DNA of 45,307 nt from Flammeovirgaceae bacterium (GCA_013204595.1 JABMNK010000084.1:1-45307), one strand, 5' to 3'. Shown: positions 25,676-35,247, counted from the first letter of the stretch. Translations and numbers: made by a program. The notes: generated from the letters alone by a model not told the origin.

Positions 25676-26122
25676 TTAAGTTTTTTTTAATTTAATGGAT
25701 GCGGAGTTGATACAGTAGCGAAGGCCGCTCGGTGCTGGACCATCTGGAAAAACATGACCAAGATGGCCATCACAGACATTACACATTACTTCTACTCGCA
25801 CCACACCATAAGCAGTGTCTTTTTCATATTTTACCGCATTAAGTGCTACTGGTTGCGTGAAACTAGGCCAACCCGTACCGGATTCAAATTTAATTGTCGA
25901 ATCAAAAAGAGGGGTATCACAACAAGCACAGGTGTAAAGTCCGGCTTCATGTGCATAACACAAATCTCCAGAACCGGCAGCCTCTGTCCCCTTCATTCGC
26001 GTGATTTTATATTGCGAAGGTGTTAGTAGTTCTTGCCATTCTTGCTTAGTTCTTTGAACCCTTTTTTCAGGGAGTAAATTGCCTGAAGTGGCGTACTTTA
26101 TGACTTCATTCCAAGTGATCAT
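25676..26122 (-). CDS. msrB: Peptide-methionine (R)-S-oxide reductase MsrB
   Basis: 148 residues from ATG 26122; a TTG six codons upstream (26140) was rejected. Zinc site pairs C65/C68 (in CACCDTPLF) and C114/C117 (in CNVCDGHLGH); GTGWPSF and the catalytic Cys137 in RYCINS are all present. It reduces the R-epimer of methionine sulfoxide and complements MsrA. First gene of the msrB-msrA-TonB receptor group, so the promoter should lie in the 300 bases upstream, which hold no other gene. Confidence 0.95.
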   Translation of the reverse strand: MITWNEVIKYATSGNLLPEKRVQRTKQEWQELLTPSQYKITRMKGTEAAGSGDLCYAHEAGLYTCACCDTPLFDSTIKFESGTGWPSFTQPVALNAVKYEKDTAYGVVRVEVMCNVCDGHLGHVFPDGPAPSGLRYCINSASIKLKKT

Positions 26123-26427
26123 ACGATTATTTTTTGACAAAAAGAATAAATATTTACGAATAGAAGTATCAAATGCTTACAATTCGTCAAGAAATCGTAA
26201 AATAGGCCTAAATGAGGTTTTTCTTATGTTTTTTTCGTTAAAAAGTGAGCAAATAAAATTTCTGACGTGAGAAGCAGTAAACATGATTGCTTAAAATAAT
26301 CGAAGCATTTGGAAAAATGTATTGTTAAAGTAATAACAGATGTAGTCTTTACTGGTAGGTCTAAGTCAAGTTTAGTTGTCGGACACTAGCGTAATCAGTC
26401 AAAGGGCACTTTAATCAGCATTACTAT

Positions 26428-26934
26428 TTATTGGTCTCTTTTATTTAAATCTAATCCAGTATAAAAACCCAAGTCTTTATCGATGAGCTGTTTGGTCCAA
26501 AAGACAATCTGTCCTGTATGGTAGGAGAAATGTTCGGTAACATGAATCAAAACATGGACGCCTGACTGCACATAGGTTTGAACCGGACGCACGCGGTTAA
26601 GTTCTTGTTCCTCCAGATTTAGAATAATCATTTTTGCTTCTTGAACAGTATCAGCAAATAACGTGGTAATTTCCTTTTTTGAATGACCTTCTTTTGTTGA
26701 GAATTCGAGAGCTCTTTGGCGAAGATCTTGCTGCCTTCCCAGAGAGGAAATGACATATTGACGAATATTCCCACATAAATGTAACATTTGGTTACCTATG
26801 GCGTTTGAAGATTCATTGGGACGCTTCCAGATATCTTCTTCTTTTAATTCAGAAAGACAGATAAGAATTTTGTTTCTATTTTCTTCAAAATAATCGTGAC
26901 AACGTTGGATGAGCTCTTGAGATATGCTATTCAT
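26428..26934 (-). CDS. DinB-like four-helix metal protein
   Basis: 168 residues from ATG 26934, whose ATGA overlaps the stop of the M61 gene (26931-26934) and fixes the start; a TTG eight codons earlier is rejected. Mostly helical, with the DinB/YfiT-type histidine pattern: one His in QMLHLCG and a pair four apart in TEHFSYHTGQ, expected to bind a divalent metal. Members include thiol S-transferases and many proteins of unknown role. The link to the upstream peptidase is by translation coupling only. Confidence 0.78.
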   Translation of the reverse strand: MNSISQELIQRCHDYFEENRNKILICLSELKEEDIWKRPNESSNAIGNQMLHLCGNIRQYVISSLGRQQDLRQRALEFSTKEGHSKKEITTLFADTVQEAKMIILNLEEQELNRVRPVQTYVQSGVHVLIHVTEHFSYHTGQIVFWTKQLIDKDLGFYTGLDLNKRDQ

Positions 26935-28748
26935 TTCGAGACTTTTGATTCTAGCCAATTTTCCCGATTCATTTGAATATCAGCGGTGACGTTTTCGATC
27001 AATTCAGTATAATTACTAGAATCGTTTCCAAATGTCAATTGGGTAGTATGGCTTTTGCCAAATCTATCATAAACGATTTCCACAGATTGACCGACACTAA
27101 AATTGGCAGCTATAAAATCGTCAAAGTTACTATTTACGGATATTTTTATTCCATTGATAGAGGTGATTACATCACCGAAGGCCAGTTTACTCATGTAGCT
27201 AGCGGCGCCCTCCAATGGATTAGACCAGATAACGAAAAGACCTTCTTGATTCTGATATACGGATGCACCAAAATAGGGCGTGGCAGTATTTCTTAACTGT
27301 AAATTGACTCCCATGCCCGCAAGAAGCCTTTTATAATCGGGCATGTTGCTACGATAGACATATTCATTGAAGAAAAAGTTGGCAAATGGCTCGCTAGCGT
27401 ATTCGGATAGTGTTAGCATAAGGTCAGTTATGGTGTAGGGTCTTTCATTTGTCCCGTAAACGTGCCAAAAAAGCCGCATGAATCCATCTAGACTGAGATC
27501 AGGACGCAAATCCCGAAGTGATAAATCTAGTGCCAATCCCAATACACTACCGTAGGTATAGTACGAGACAAAATTATTGACTCGATTGGTAGGATCGATG
27601 GAGGCAGCGGCATCTACGAAGGGGGCATAATAACTCATTTCAATTGGGGTACGGTACATTAATCCTGGTGCATTCCATACTTGATTAAGACTATTGGCAA
27701 TATTTTTTACATAGACTTTTGGGGAGATAATCCCTGCCCTACACAGTATAAGTTGTGCATAGTAGCTTGTAAAACCTTCTGCAAACCATAATTCACCAGA
27801 CATATTTGTCTCTTCAAAATTGAAGGGCTCCAAAGATTCTGGTCTGATGCGCTCTACATTCCAGGCATGGAAAAACTCATGTGCGGCCGTTCCAATATGG
27901 TTGTATCTGCCTGCGTGTAAATTTTCTGAACTCGTGAGTATGGTAGAATTACGATGCTCCATGCCATCTCCGGTTGCGTTGGGAATATAGCAAGCCAAAA
28001 ATGTATAAGTTTCGAAGTCATAATTAGGCAATTCTCCGAAAACTGCCGATTCCTCCTTTACAATCGCTTGAATATCCTCAAAATAGGCGTTAAATTCATC
28101 GGGATCCGCGGCGCCATGAAGTACGAATTTTATTTTATACTTTTTACGGTTCGATTTACATGTAAATTCCTTGACCTGATAATTACTTATTTCTATTGGG
28201 CTATCCATGAAATAATATAGATTGGGTGCGATAAACAAGTCTTTACTTGCTTGTTGAAGTTGGGTGGCGACTTTCCATTGGAGATCCTCGCGTAGCTCAA
28301 AGCGGACATGATGCGCCCTTTGTTCCAAGGAGGGGGCATACATGAATACAGCCGGGACATTGAGATGCGCATGGGTTTCATCAATCTGAGCATAAGTACC
28401 ATCGCCTTTATTTGCAAAAAGCTTATAGGATACTTTTGCATAGCCATTGTGCTGGGCAATTTCCCATTCGGAGGGATCCGTTTGTGTGATTGCCAAGGAT
28501 TCCCCTATTTCGTTTACAGCCGTAACATTATAAACGTTTTTCGCAAATTCATGTAACGCATATCGGCCAGGGGACGTTCGGCTCATTTTCACAATTAAGG
28601 GTTGATTATCAAGACCTGAAAAAGCGACTTGGACTGCTGCAACATGATGCACAGCATCCTCAAACGATACCTGATATTCGACTGCCTGGGACCAAACGGA
28701 AAACGCTGATTGGATAGTAATGGCGAGTACAATAAGTCTAAATTTCAT
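26931..28748 (-). CDS. M61-family metallopeptidase with PDZ domain
   Basis: 605 residues; signal peptide (about 1-20, ending SVWSQ). An N-terminal beta domain (22-190) is followed by the catalytic domain with the zinc motif HEFFH (H290, E291, H294) and downstream Glu324 in ELWFAEG. The C-terminal PDZ-like domain (about 495-580; LAFGDVITSINGIKI) is typical of the family. Glycyl-type aminopeptidase activity is known for related enzymes, and it probably works in the periplasm or at the surface. Its start directly abuts the stop of the PPK2 gene (0 nt apart), and it overlaps the DinB-like gene by 4 nt. Confidence 0.9.
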   Translation of the reverse strand: MKFRLIVLAITIQSAFSVWSQAVEYQVSFEDAVHHVAAVQVAFSGLDNQPLIVKMSRTSPGRYALHEFAKNVYNVTAVNEIGESLAITQTDPSEWEIAQHNGYAKVSYKLFANKGDGTYAQIDETHAHLNVPAVFMYAPSLEQRAHHVRFELREDLQWKVATQLQQASKDLFIAPNLYYFMDSPIEISNYQVKEFTCKSNRKKYKIKFVLHGAADPDEFNAYFEDIQAIVKEESAVFGELPNYDFETYTFLACYIPNATGDGMEHRNSTILTSSENLHAGRYNHIGTAAHEFFHAWNVERIRPESLEPFNFEETNMSGELWFAEGFTSYYAQLILCRAGIISPKVYVKNIANSLNQVWNAPGLMYRTPIEMSYYAPFVDAAASIDPTNRVNNFVSYYTYGSVLGLALDLSLRDLRPDLSLDGFMRLFWHVYGTNERPYTITDLMLTLSEYASEPFANFFFNEYVYRSNMPDYKRLLAGMGVNLQLRNTATPYFGASVYQNQEGLFVIWSNPLEGAASYMSKLAFGDVITSINGIKISVNSNFDDFIAANFSVGQSVEIVYDRFGKSHTTQLTFGNDSSNYTELIENVTADIQMNRENWLESKVSK

Positions 28749-29528
28749 TTAATTTTCAAAAGGAACTTTTTCTAAAATAGTTTTGATTATTTCAATCCTT
28801 GCCTTGGCTTTGCGATTCGCATCAATGATAATCCAAGGGTTTTTTTCGGTGTTTGTCTTTAAGAACATGGTTTTTTTGTAATCCGTATATTGATCCCAAA
28901 GTGCTTGTGCCTCTAAGTCAACAGCAGTTATTTTCCAGCGCTTGAGTGGATTACTTTCCATTTCGTCAAAACGTGCTTGCTGCTCTTCTTTGGTGATTGA
29001 GATATAAATTTTTATCAGTATGATTCCATCATTGGTTAACATATCTTCAAAATAATTAACCTCCTGCATGAATCGCTCATATTCTTCATGGGTGCAAAAA
29101 TCATTGACAGGCTCTACTACGGCTCTATTGTACCAGCTTCGATCAAACAAAACAATCTCTGAAGGATTAGGGAGTTTGTTTACATATCTTTGAAAATACC
29201 ATTGTCCTAATTCAGTTGCGCTCGGCTGAGGGAGGGCATATACTTGATAAAATCTAGGATTAAGATAATTGGTGATCCGTCGGATCGCACCTCCTTTTCC
29301 AGCGGCATCGCGACCTTCAAATAAAATACAAACTCTTTTTTTTTGTTCGATTACCCAATTTTGCAATTCAATTAGTCTGATTTGAAGTCGTTCGAGTTCA
29401 TTTTCATATTTGATGGACCGGAGGGTTTTTTCTGGAGAAAATTTATCACCTGAGCCGAGCATCATTTTGAGGGCTTTTTTGCTATTAAGGATGGCTAGGT
29501 CCTGAGCGCTAAAATTTGTTTTTTCCAT
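28749..29528 (-). CDS. ppk2: Polyphosphate kinase 2 (second copy of tandem)
   Basis: 259 residues. Walker A in FEGRDAAGKGGA, Walker B in FDRSWYNRA, lid element LKRWKIT and DYKKTMF are all PPK2 signatures; single-domain, of class I/II size. PPK2 enzymes phosphorylate nucleoside mono- or diphosphates from inorganic polyphosphate, or run the reverse reaction. The gene lies 3 nt after the other PPK2 copy and ends exactly where the M61 gene begins. The two copies share the core motifs but differ in their N-termini, so they may differ in nucleotide preference. Confidence 0.92.
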   Translation of the reverse strand: MEKTNFSAQDLAILNSKKALKMMLGSGDKFSPEKTLRSIKYENELERLQIRLIELQNWVIEQKKRVCILFEGRDAAGKGGAIRRITNYLNPRFYQVYALPQPSATELGQWYFQRYVNKLPNPSEIVLFDRSWYNRAVVEPVNDFCTHEEYERFMQEVNYFEDMLTNDGIILIKIYISITKEEQQARFDEMESNPLKRWKITAVDLEAQALWDQYTDYKKTMFLKTNTEKNPWIIIDANRKAKARIEIIKTILEKVPFEN

Positions 29529-29531
29529 ATT

Positions 29532-30431
29532 TTAATCTATATGATAAAGAGAATGATGAAAGCGCATGATCACATTTGGATCAGGTAGTATTCGCACAGA
29601 GGCATCTTCTTTACCCTCGTATTCAAAAGAGGTCAGCAAATGCCTGATACTTTCTATGCGGGCTATTTTTTTATCGTCCGTTTTCACTATAATCCAAGGG
29701 CTAAAAGAGTTGTGTGTTTTGCTGAACATTTGCTCTTTGTAATAGGTGTATTTTTTCCACATGGATTGTCCCAGCTCATCTACAGGGCTAAATTTCCATG
29801 TTTTAAGGGGATTCTCTAAACGTCCAGAAAATCGTTTATTCTGCTCTTCCTTAGAAACGGAAAACCAAAATTTGATCAATATAACACCATCTTCGAATAG
29901 CATATGTTCAAATTCTGATACTTGACGCATGAATAATTCGTATTGAGCCGTAGTGCAAAACTCCATTACTGGTTCTACGACAGCTCTATTGTACCAACTA
30001 CGATCGAAAAAGACGATTTCTCCTGCGTCTGGTAACTGCTTAATATAGCGCATAAAGTACCATTGCTTTTTTTCTAGTTCCGTGGGTTTTGCCAATGCGA
30101 TGACCCTCATGGCTCTCGGATTGAGATGCTCTGTAAATCTTTTAATTGCACTCCCCTTTCCAGAGGCGTCCCGCCCTTCAAAAATGATAACAACTCTTTT
30201 TTCATTTTTGATGATCCAGCCTTGCAGTTTGATCAACTCAATTTGTAATTTCTTGAGTTGATCATCATATTCAGATTCAAGCTCTTCATTTTCAAAGTTG
30301 ATACCGCGATCATTTAATTCTAAGCGTAGATCTTCAACGCTTTTGATCTTCGCGAAGTCAACATTGGTTAGCTTGAGCTTTTTAAGGTTGTTCTTTTTTT
30401 TATTCGAACGGCGCTTGGGAGATTCATTCAT
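29532..30431 (-). CDS. ppk2: Polyphosphate kinase 2 (first copy of tandem)
   Basis: 299 residues. Lys-rich N-terminus (KRRSNKKKNNLKKLK) that may bind polyphosphate or nucleic acid, then the PPK2 core: Walker A FEGRDASGKGSA, Walker B FDRSWYNRA, LKTWKFS lid and WKKYTYYKEQMF. The 40-residue longer N-terminus sets it apart from its neighbour. The start is 51 nt after the stop codon of the upstream sortilin-like gene, with which it may share a transcript. Confidence 0.92.
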   Translation of the reverse strand: MNESPKRRSNKKKNNLKKLKLTNVDFAKIKSVEDLRLELNDRGINFENEELESEYDDQLKKLQIELIKLQGWIIKNEKRVVIIFEGRDASGKGSAIKRFTEHLNPRAMRVIALAKPTELEKKQWYFMRYIKQLPDAGEIVFFDRSWYNRAVVEPVMEFCTTAQYELFMRQVSEFEHMLFEDGVILIKFWFSVSKEEQNKRFSGRLENPLKTWKFSPVDELGQSMWKKYTYYKEQMFSKTHNSFSPWIIVKTDDKKIARIESIRHLLTSFEYEGKEDASVRILPDPNVIMRFHHSLYHID

Positions 30432-30482
30432 GAATATATGTAATGGTTATTGTGCCAAGTAGTCTGTAATTTAATCTTTGTC

Positions 30483-33400
30483 CTACGGATATTTAATTGC
30501 TTTCATCAATCTTTTTTCAATATCAATACGCATATTGAGTTGATTAAGTTTTTTATTGAAAGTTGCAATATCATTTTCTATAAGCTGGTCAAACTGAATT
30601 TTGGTTGTTTGCAATCGCTTATTTAAAATATCATAAACTTCTTCCTGCTGATTGGTCGGCTTGAAATCAATACCGCTAGCATTCAAGTCACTAGCCAAGG
30701 CACTCAGGCGACTATACAATTTCATAGGGGATCTGAACGCGTCTTCACGCGCACCTGTCAGGTGGATGTCATACAGGGACCCAGCGATTTGAGTTGAAAT
30801 TTCTACTAGTCGATCAGCTTCTTTCAAATCAGCTTTCTTGACCAGGGCCTCTTGGAGGGTCCCTAGTTCATTTCTAATGAATTCGATTTTGTTGATCATT
30901 TCTACGGCCAAATTCATGGCATCACGCAATGCGAGTGAAAGAGCGACTTGCTTTTGTATATCTGCTAAACTACCAGTTCCATTGGGATCTTTCAATACTA
31001 CTATTTCTTTGGTAAATAATTGATCATCAATCTTGATGAGGGCTTTGTAATTTCCTGGAGCTACTCTTGGACCAAATTGACCACTTCTCAAATCAAGATC
31101 CCAAGTCACCAATGGTCGCCAGCCTTCCCCATTGAGTTGTACCCAAGGCCTACCTGGTGGCTGGGTGCGCAATTGCGGCTTAAAAGTAGGTTCATACCGT
31201 AAGTCCCACATTAGGCGATTCACTCCTTTTTTATTGGGGCCTTTAATGGTGCGAATGATTTCATTATTTTCGTTTTGAATCTGGATCATTACTTCTTGGT
31301 AAGAGGTATCTGGAAGATAGTAGTTAATAGGAGTGCCATAGGCAGGGTTGCTACCCGAATTATGACTAAAGCCATCTGTTTTGATGCTTTCTTTTACACT
31401 AAAGCGATACGATTGACGCGGATCAAATACTTGAATTTCATTTTCTTGTTCCGGATTAAATTGACGTAGTGCAGCAAGGTCGTCCAAGATATAATAACCA
31501 CGTCCATAGGTGCTCACGACAAGATCATCGAAAGTTTGCTGAATTTCGAGCCAATAGATGGGTGCTGGAGGCAAATTATTTTTTAGGGGCATCCAATGCA
31601 AACCATTATCAGTACTAATTAAGAGGCTATTGTCTAAACCAAGATAGAGCATACCGCGTTTTATCGGATCTTCTTTGAGCACATGGGCAAAACTGTGAAC
31701 GGTTTGTGCGACATCTCCGGCAATTGATTTCCAAGTATTTCCATAATCTTCAGTGGTGTAGAGGTAGGTTCCGAAATTACCCATTTGGTGCAAATCAACT
31801 GCGATGTAGGCAGTTCCTTTTTTATGTATTGAAGGATGAATGCTGGCAATCGTGCCCCATTGGGGTAGATCAACGATGTTCTCAGTCACATTGATCCAAT
31901 TTGTACCACCATCTCGTGTGATTTGCACTTGGCCATCGTTGCTGCCCGTCCAAATAAGTCCAGGCTCTAAGGGTGATTCTTCTATCGCAAAAAGTGTAGC
32001 CCCATCAAAGGTCATAAGATTGTCAATGGCTACCCCTCCTGAGTTTTGCTGATGATCCTTGAGATTAAGCGTGAGATCCGGACTGATCACTTGCCAGCTT
32101 TGGCCGTCATCATCAGTTTTATGGACGAATTGACTGCCAACATACACTCGGTGTGCAGTGTGAGGTGAAAAACTTAAGGGAAAATTCCAATGCCATCTGT
32201 ATTTTAAATCTGAAGGCGTCCAACCGTAACCGGCTTCCGGCCATACGCGGACTTCTCGCGCATAACCTGTTTGGCGGTCATAACGTTCTAGACCACCATC
32301 GTAGCACCCGGACCATACAATATTGGGATCCAATGGGTCTGGTTTTGCAAAGCCACTTTCACAGCCCCCGACACCTTGCCAAAGCCCTACAGGGATATAT
32401 CCTTGTAGACTGTTGCTTGGGCCTCGATAGGACCAGCCATCTTGCCTGTTCCCGTAAACAAAATAAGGAACTTGATCATCGACAGCCACATGATACATTT
32501 GGGCAATGGGCAATACGACATTCTCAAAAGATTGCCCTCTGTTCAAGCTCATGCTGGCACAGCCGTCATGGGCCACCATCATGCGATCCGGGAAGATAGG
32601 ATCGATCCACATGTCATGGTTGTCTCCTCCACCTCTTGGAGGTCTTTTCATAAGAGTTTTTCCGCCATCTTCGGATTTACTAAATCGGACACTTAAGAAA
32701 TAGATTTCATCGGGATTGTCAGGGGCGACCACAATTCTTGTATAATATGGGGCTCGTTCGTTCATGGTATGGTCTTGACTCATCAAGGTCCAAGTTTCAC
32801 CGCTATTGTTTGAACCCCATAATTCAGGGCTATTGATTTCAAATAAGGCATAGACTATTTTCGGATTGCTATAAGAAATTGCGACGGCCGTTTTTCCAAC
32901 TGGACGGTTTTTTCCACCGGGGAGCCCATGGGAGCTCATGGGCGTCCAGGTATCCCCACCGTCGATACTTTTATAAATACCACCGCCTTCCCCACCACTA
33001 TTGAGACCCCAGGTATTGATATTGATCGACCACATAGCCGCATATAGGATATTGGGATTTTGTGGATCCATGGCAAGGTCCGAAGCACCTGTACCTTCAT
33101 CGACAAACAAAACATGCTCCCAACTTTTACCGCCATTGTTGGATCGATAGATTCCCCTTTCTTCTTGAGGCCCATAGGTATGTCCCAATGCAGCGGCATA
33201 AATAATTTCCGGGTTTGTAGGATGCACAATGATCCTGCCAATTCTTCCTGTTTTTTCAAGTCCCATTCGAACCCAAGATGTTCCTGAGTTAGGTGAGTAA
33301 TAGATACCGTCCCCCATCGCATGGGCAGGACGGATCACAAAAGTTTCCCCAGTGCCAATCCAAACCTGTTTAGGATCTGACGGGGCTATTGCGATGGATC

Positions 33401-33659
33401 CAATGGAGGACACATTTAATGAATCGGTCATAGGGACCCATCTTACCCCACCATCTGTGGTTTTCCATAAACCGCCAGAGGCAGCGCCAATATAGGAGAT
33501 CATCGGATTTCCAGGTTCACCAGCGATGGCGATGGCACGGTTTCCTTCAGGCCCAATGAAGCGAAAATCAAGAGATTCAAAATTTTCAGACTTAAGTCCT
33601 TGTGCGCTGCAGAAAATTCCAGTGAAGCAGGACAATAATAATGTATAGATCAATTTCAT
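30483..33659 (-). CDS. Sortilin/VPS10-like BNR-repeat exoprotein (paralogue)
   Basis: 1058 residues; Sec signal ending CSAQ. Beta-propeller with many Asp boxes (TTDGGVRW, SNNGGKSW, SIDGGDTW, SNNSGETW, SEDGGKT, TRDGGTNW, TTEDYGNTW, STDNGLHW), then a DUF-like beta domain and a helical C-terminus (about 910-1050). It is the same architecture as the protein at 1769, and shared positions include RIGRIIVHP versus RIADIVINS and the GGLQDNGSW-like versus GNRQDGWSYRGPS stretches. Function is unproved; the family is often listed as glycosyl hydrolase without evidence. It lies directly upstream of two PPK2 genes on the same strand. Confidence 0.87.
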   Translation of the reverse strand: MKLIYTLLLSCFTGIFCSAQGLKSENFESLDFRFIGPEGNRAIAIAGEPGNPMISYIGAASGGLWKTTDGGVRWVPMTDSLNVSSIGSIAIAPSDPKQVWIGTGETFVIRPAHAMGDGIYYSPNSGTSWVRMGLEKTGRIGRIIVHPTNPEIIYAAALGHTYGPQEERGIYRSNNGGKSWEHVLFVDEGTGASDLAMDPQNPNILYAAMWSININTWGLNSGGEGGGIYKSIDGGDTWTPMSSHGLPGGKNRPVGKTAVAISYSNPKIVYALFEINSPELWGSNNSGETWTLMSQDHTMNERAPYYTRIVVAPDNPDEIYFLSVRFSKSEDGGKTLMKRPPRGGGDNHDMWIDPIFPDRMMVAHDGCASMSLNRGQSFENVVLPIAQMYHVAVDDQVPYFVYGNRQDGWSYRGPSNSLQGYIPVGLWQGVGGCESGFAKPDPLDPNIVWSGCYDGGLERYDRQTGYAREVRVWPEAGYGWTPSDLKYRWHWNFPLSFSPHTAHRVYVGSQFVHKTDDDGQSWQVISPDLTLNLKDHQQNSGGVAIDNLMTFDGATLFAIEESPLEPGLIWTGSNDGQVQITRDGGTNWINVTENIVDLPQWGTIASIHPSIHKKGTAYIAVDLHQMGNFGTYLYTTEDYGNTWKSIAGDVAQTVHSFAHVLKEDPIKRGMLYLGLDNSLLISTDNGLHWMPLKNNLPPAPIYWLEIQQTFDDLVVSTYGRGYYILDDLAALRQFNPEQENEIQVFDPRQSYRFSVKESIKTDGFSHNSGSNPAYGTPINYYLPDTSYQEVMIQIQNENNEIIRTIKGPNKKGVNRLMWDLRYEPTFKPQLRTQPPGRPWVQLNGEGWRPLVTWDLDLRSGQFGPRVAPGNYKALIKIDDQLFTKEIVVLKDPNGTGSLADIQKQVALSLALRDAMNLAVEMINKIEFIRNELGTLQEALVKKADLKEADRLVEISTQIAGSLYDIHLTGAREDAFRSPMKLYSRLSALASDLNASGIDFKPTNQQEEVYDILNKRLQTTKIQFDQLIENDIATFNKKLNQLNMRIDIEKRLMKAIKYP

Positions 33660-33712
33660 ATAGCTATGGATAATTCCAAAAAAGGGGTTGTTTAGAGGCT
33701 AATAATCATGGA

Positions 33713-34248
33713 TTAGTCGTGAACTAGTTTTAACAAGGATTTTAATATGCCTGGGATATTTCTATTTTTTTGAGGTAACAAATGCATTTCATTTGGAGTG
33801 ACTTTTCCATACACCAAGTGCGCTTCCCAAACGTAATCTAGATACCAATAAGGTTCCAATCCCCAGCGCCGATCTTTTGATCTTCTTTGTAAAAAGGATT
33901 TTTTATCAAGTTCAAGATAAATACGGTAATCATATTGAGTATCAACTAGTACATTCGAAAAGGCCAGAATGCCTTCTAAAATAACATAGTCAAATTGTCG
34001 TTTTTTTTCAGAGAGCACTTTTAATAGTAGTTCCCAATTGATTGAATCAGGCATCTCCCAATTGAATCGATCGGCGATCATGGGTAATTCATTTTCATGA
34101 ATGACGAAATTATCTTGCTCAATGAGTCCAACAGTATAATTTGCCTGGATGAGCTGTACGGCCATTTTTTTGAAAGGATAGTCTTACCTGATCTACTGAT
34201 TCCGCCAATGCCGATTACGTTACACTTTTTGATAATGTCTAAATTAAT
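33713..34248 (-). pseudogene. P-loop nucleoside kinase, frameshifted at an A7 run
   Basis: The 150-residue ORF starting at ATG 34165 lacks the nucleotide-binding motif, but the motif is present just upstream in another frame. Minus-strand 34212-34180 encodes GIGGISRSGKT (Walker A), and the frame runs on to the A7 run at 34171-34165. Adding one A, or dropping two, joins it to MAVQLIQANYTVGLIEQDNF. The joined protein of about 178 residues resembles nicotinamide-riboside/uridine kinases: LIEQDNF, FDYVILEGILAF, then RRSKDRRWGL in the lid and YLDYVWEAHLVYG. The open frame upstream has no ATG, GTG or TTG; the first codon after a TAA is ATT (34248). This may be a sequencing error, a decaying gene, or a slippage site. 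Confidence 0.7.
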
Positions 34249-34284
34249 TTAAATTGAGCAAACATATAGCTAGGAGTAAAAAAG

Positions 34285-35247
34285 ATGTCCAATAATATTA
34301 TTAAATGGGGAATTTTGGCGCCGGGTAAGATTGCCCACCAATTCGCCCAAGATTTTGCCCATATCGAAAATGGTAAATTAGTAGCGGTCGCATCGCGATC
34401 GGAAGCTCGGGCCAAGGAATTTGCTTTACAGTACCATATTGAACGGGCTTATGGAAGCTATCAGGCATTGTACGAAGATGCCGAGGTAGATGCCATTTAC
34501 GTAGCAACGCCACACAATTTTCATTTCGAAAACTCCAAAGACGCGCTCATGTCGGGTAAAGCCGTAATGTGCGAAAAGCCCATTACAGTCAATCCTGAAG
34601 AATTACAGGACCTACTGAAAATTGCCCAAGTGCAAGCTGGGTATTTGATGGAGGCGTTATGGACTTATTTTCTCCCAGCCATCATTAACGCTCAGAGCTG
34701 GGTAGCAGCGGGTAGGATAGGCAAAATCTTACAGGTAAAGGCTGATTTCGGGTATCCTGCTGCTTTCGATGCACATAGCCGCATGTATAATCCTGATTTA
34801 GCAGGGGGAGCCTTACTGGACATGGGAATATACCCTATTGCCATGGCAGCACTTTTCATCGAGAGCATGCCTAAGGATCTTAAAGTAGTCGTTAATAAGG
34901 CCAAAACTGGAGTAGATGATGAGGTGACCATGTTGTTGGAATATCAAGATTCTTTGGCCAATTTATGCACCTCTTTTAGGGCGAAATTAAATAATTGGGC
35001 CTATATAATTGGGGACAATGGGTACATCGCGATTCCAGATTTCTGGAGAGCCAAAGAATGTTTTTTGTATGAGGGGGATCAATTGAAGGATCATTTTAAA
35101 GACAGCAGTACTGCTATCGGATATCATTACGAGGTGATCAGCATGAATGAGGATCTGTTTATGGGCCGAAAAGCGTCACATGTAGTGCCGCACGCAATGA
35201 GCATGAAGCTTCAAAAATTAATGGCGTTGGTTGCTACCAAATTTTAG
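34285..35247 (+). CDS. Cytosolic Gfo/Idh/MocA oxidoreductase
   Basis: 320 residues, no signal peptide. Rossmann start WGILAPGKIAHQFAQD (GxGxxA-like), VASRSEARA, YVATPHNFHFE and MCEKPITVN (catalytic Lys of EKP). The C-terminal beta-sheet domain contains GGALLDMGIYPIAMA. It resembles the dimeric dihydrodiol dehydrogenase/glucose-fructose-oxidoreductase branch, using NAD(P). Unlike the two Tat-type relatives in this window it stays inside the cell. A fair SD (AGGAG at 34272-34276, 8 nt before ATG) is present, unusual in this window. It is transcribed divergently from the nucleoside kinase, with only 36 nt between. Confidence 0.87.
   Translation: MSNNIIKWGILAPGKIAHQFAQDFAHIENGKLVAVASRSEARAKEFALQYHIERAYGSYQALYEDAEVDAIYVATPHNFHFENSKDALMSGKAVMCEKPITVNPEELQDLLKIAQVQAGYLMEALWTYFLPAIINAQSWVAAGRIGKILQVKADFGYPAAFDAHSRMYNPDLAGGALLDMGIYPIAMAALFIESMPKDLKVVVNKAKTGVDDEVTMLLEYQDSLANLCTSFRAKLNNWAYIIGDNGYIAIPDFWRAKECFLYEGDQLKDHFKDSSTAIGYHYEVISMNEDLFMGRKASHVVPHAMSMKLQKLMALVATKF

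Noticed and set aside
32153-32599. 148-codon plus-strand ORF antisense to the sortilin-like gene
   Set aside because: The opposite strand encodes a clear Asp-box propeller; the antisense product shows no domain or signal and its frame is a shadow.
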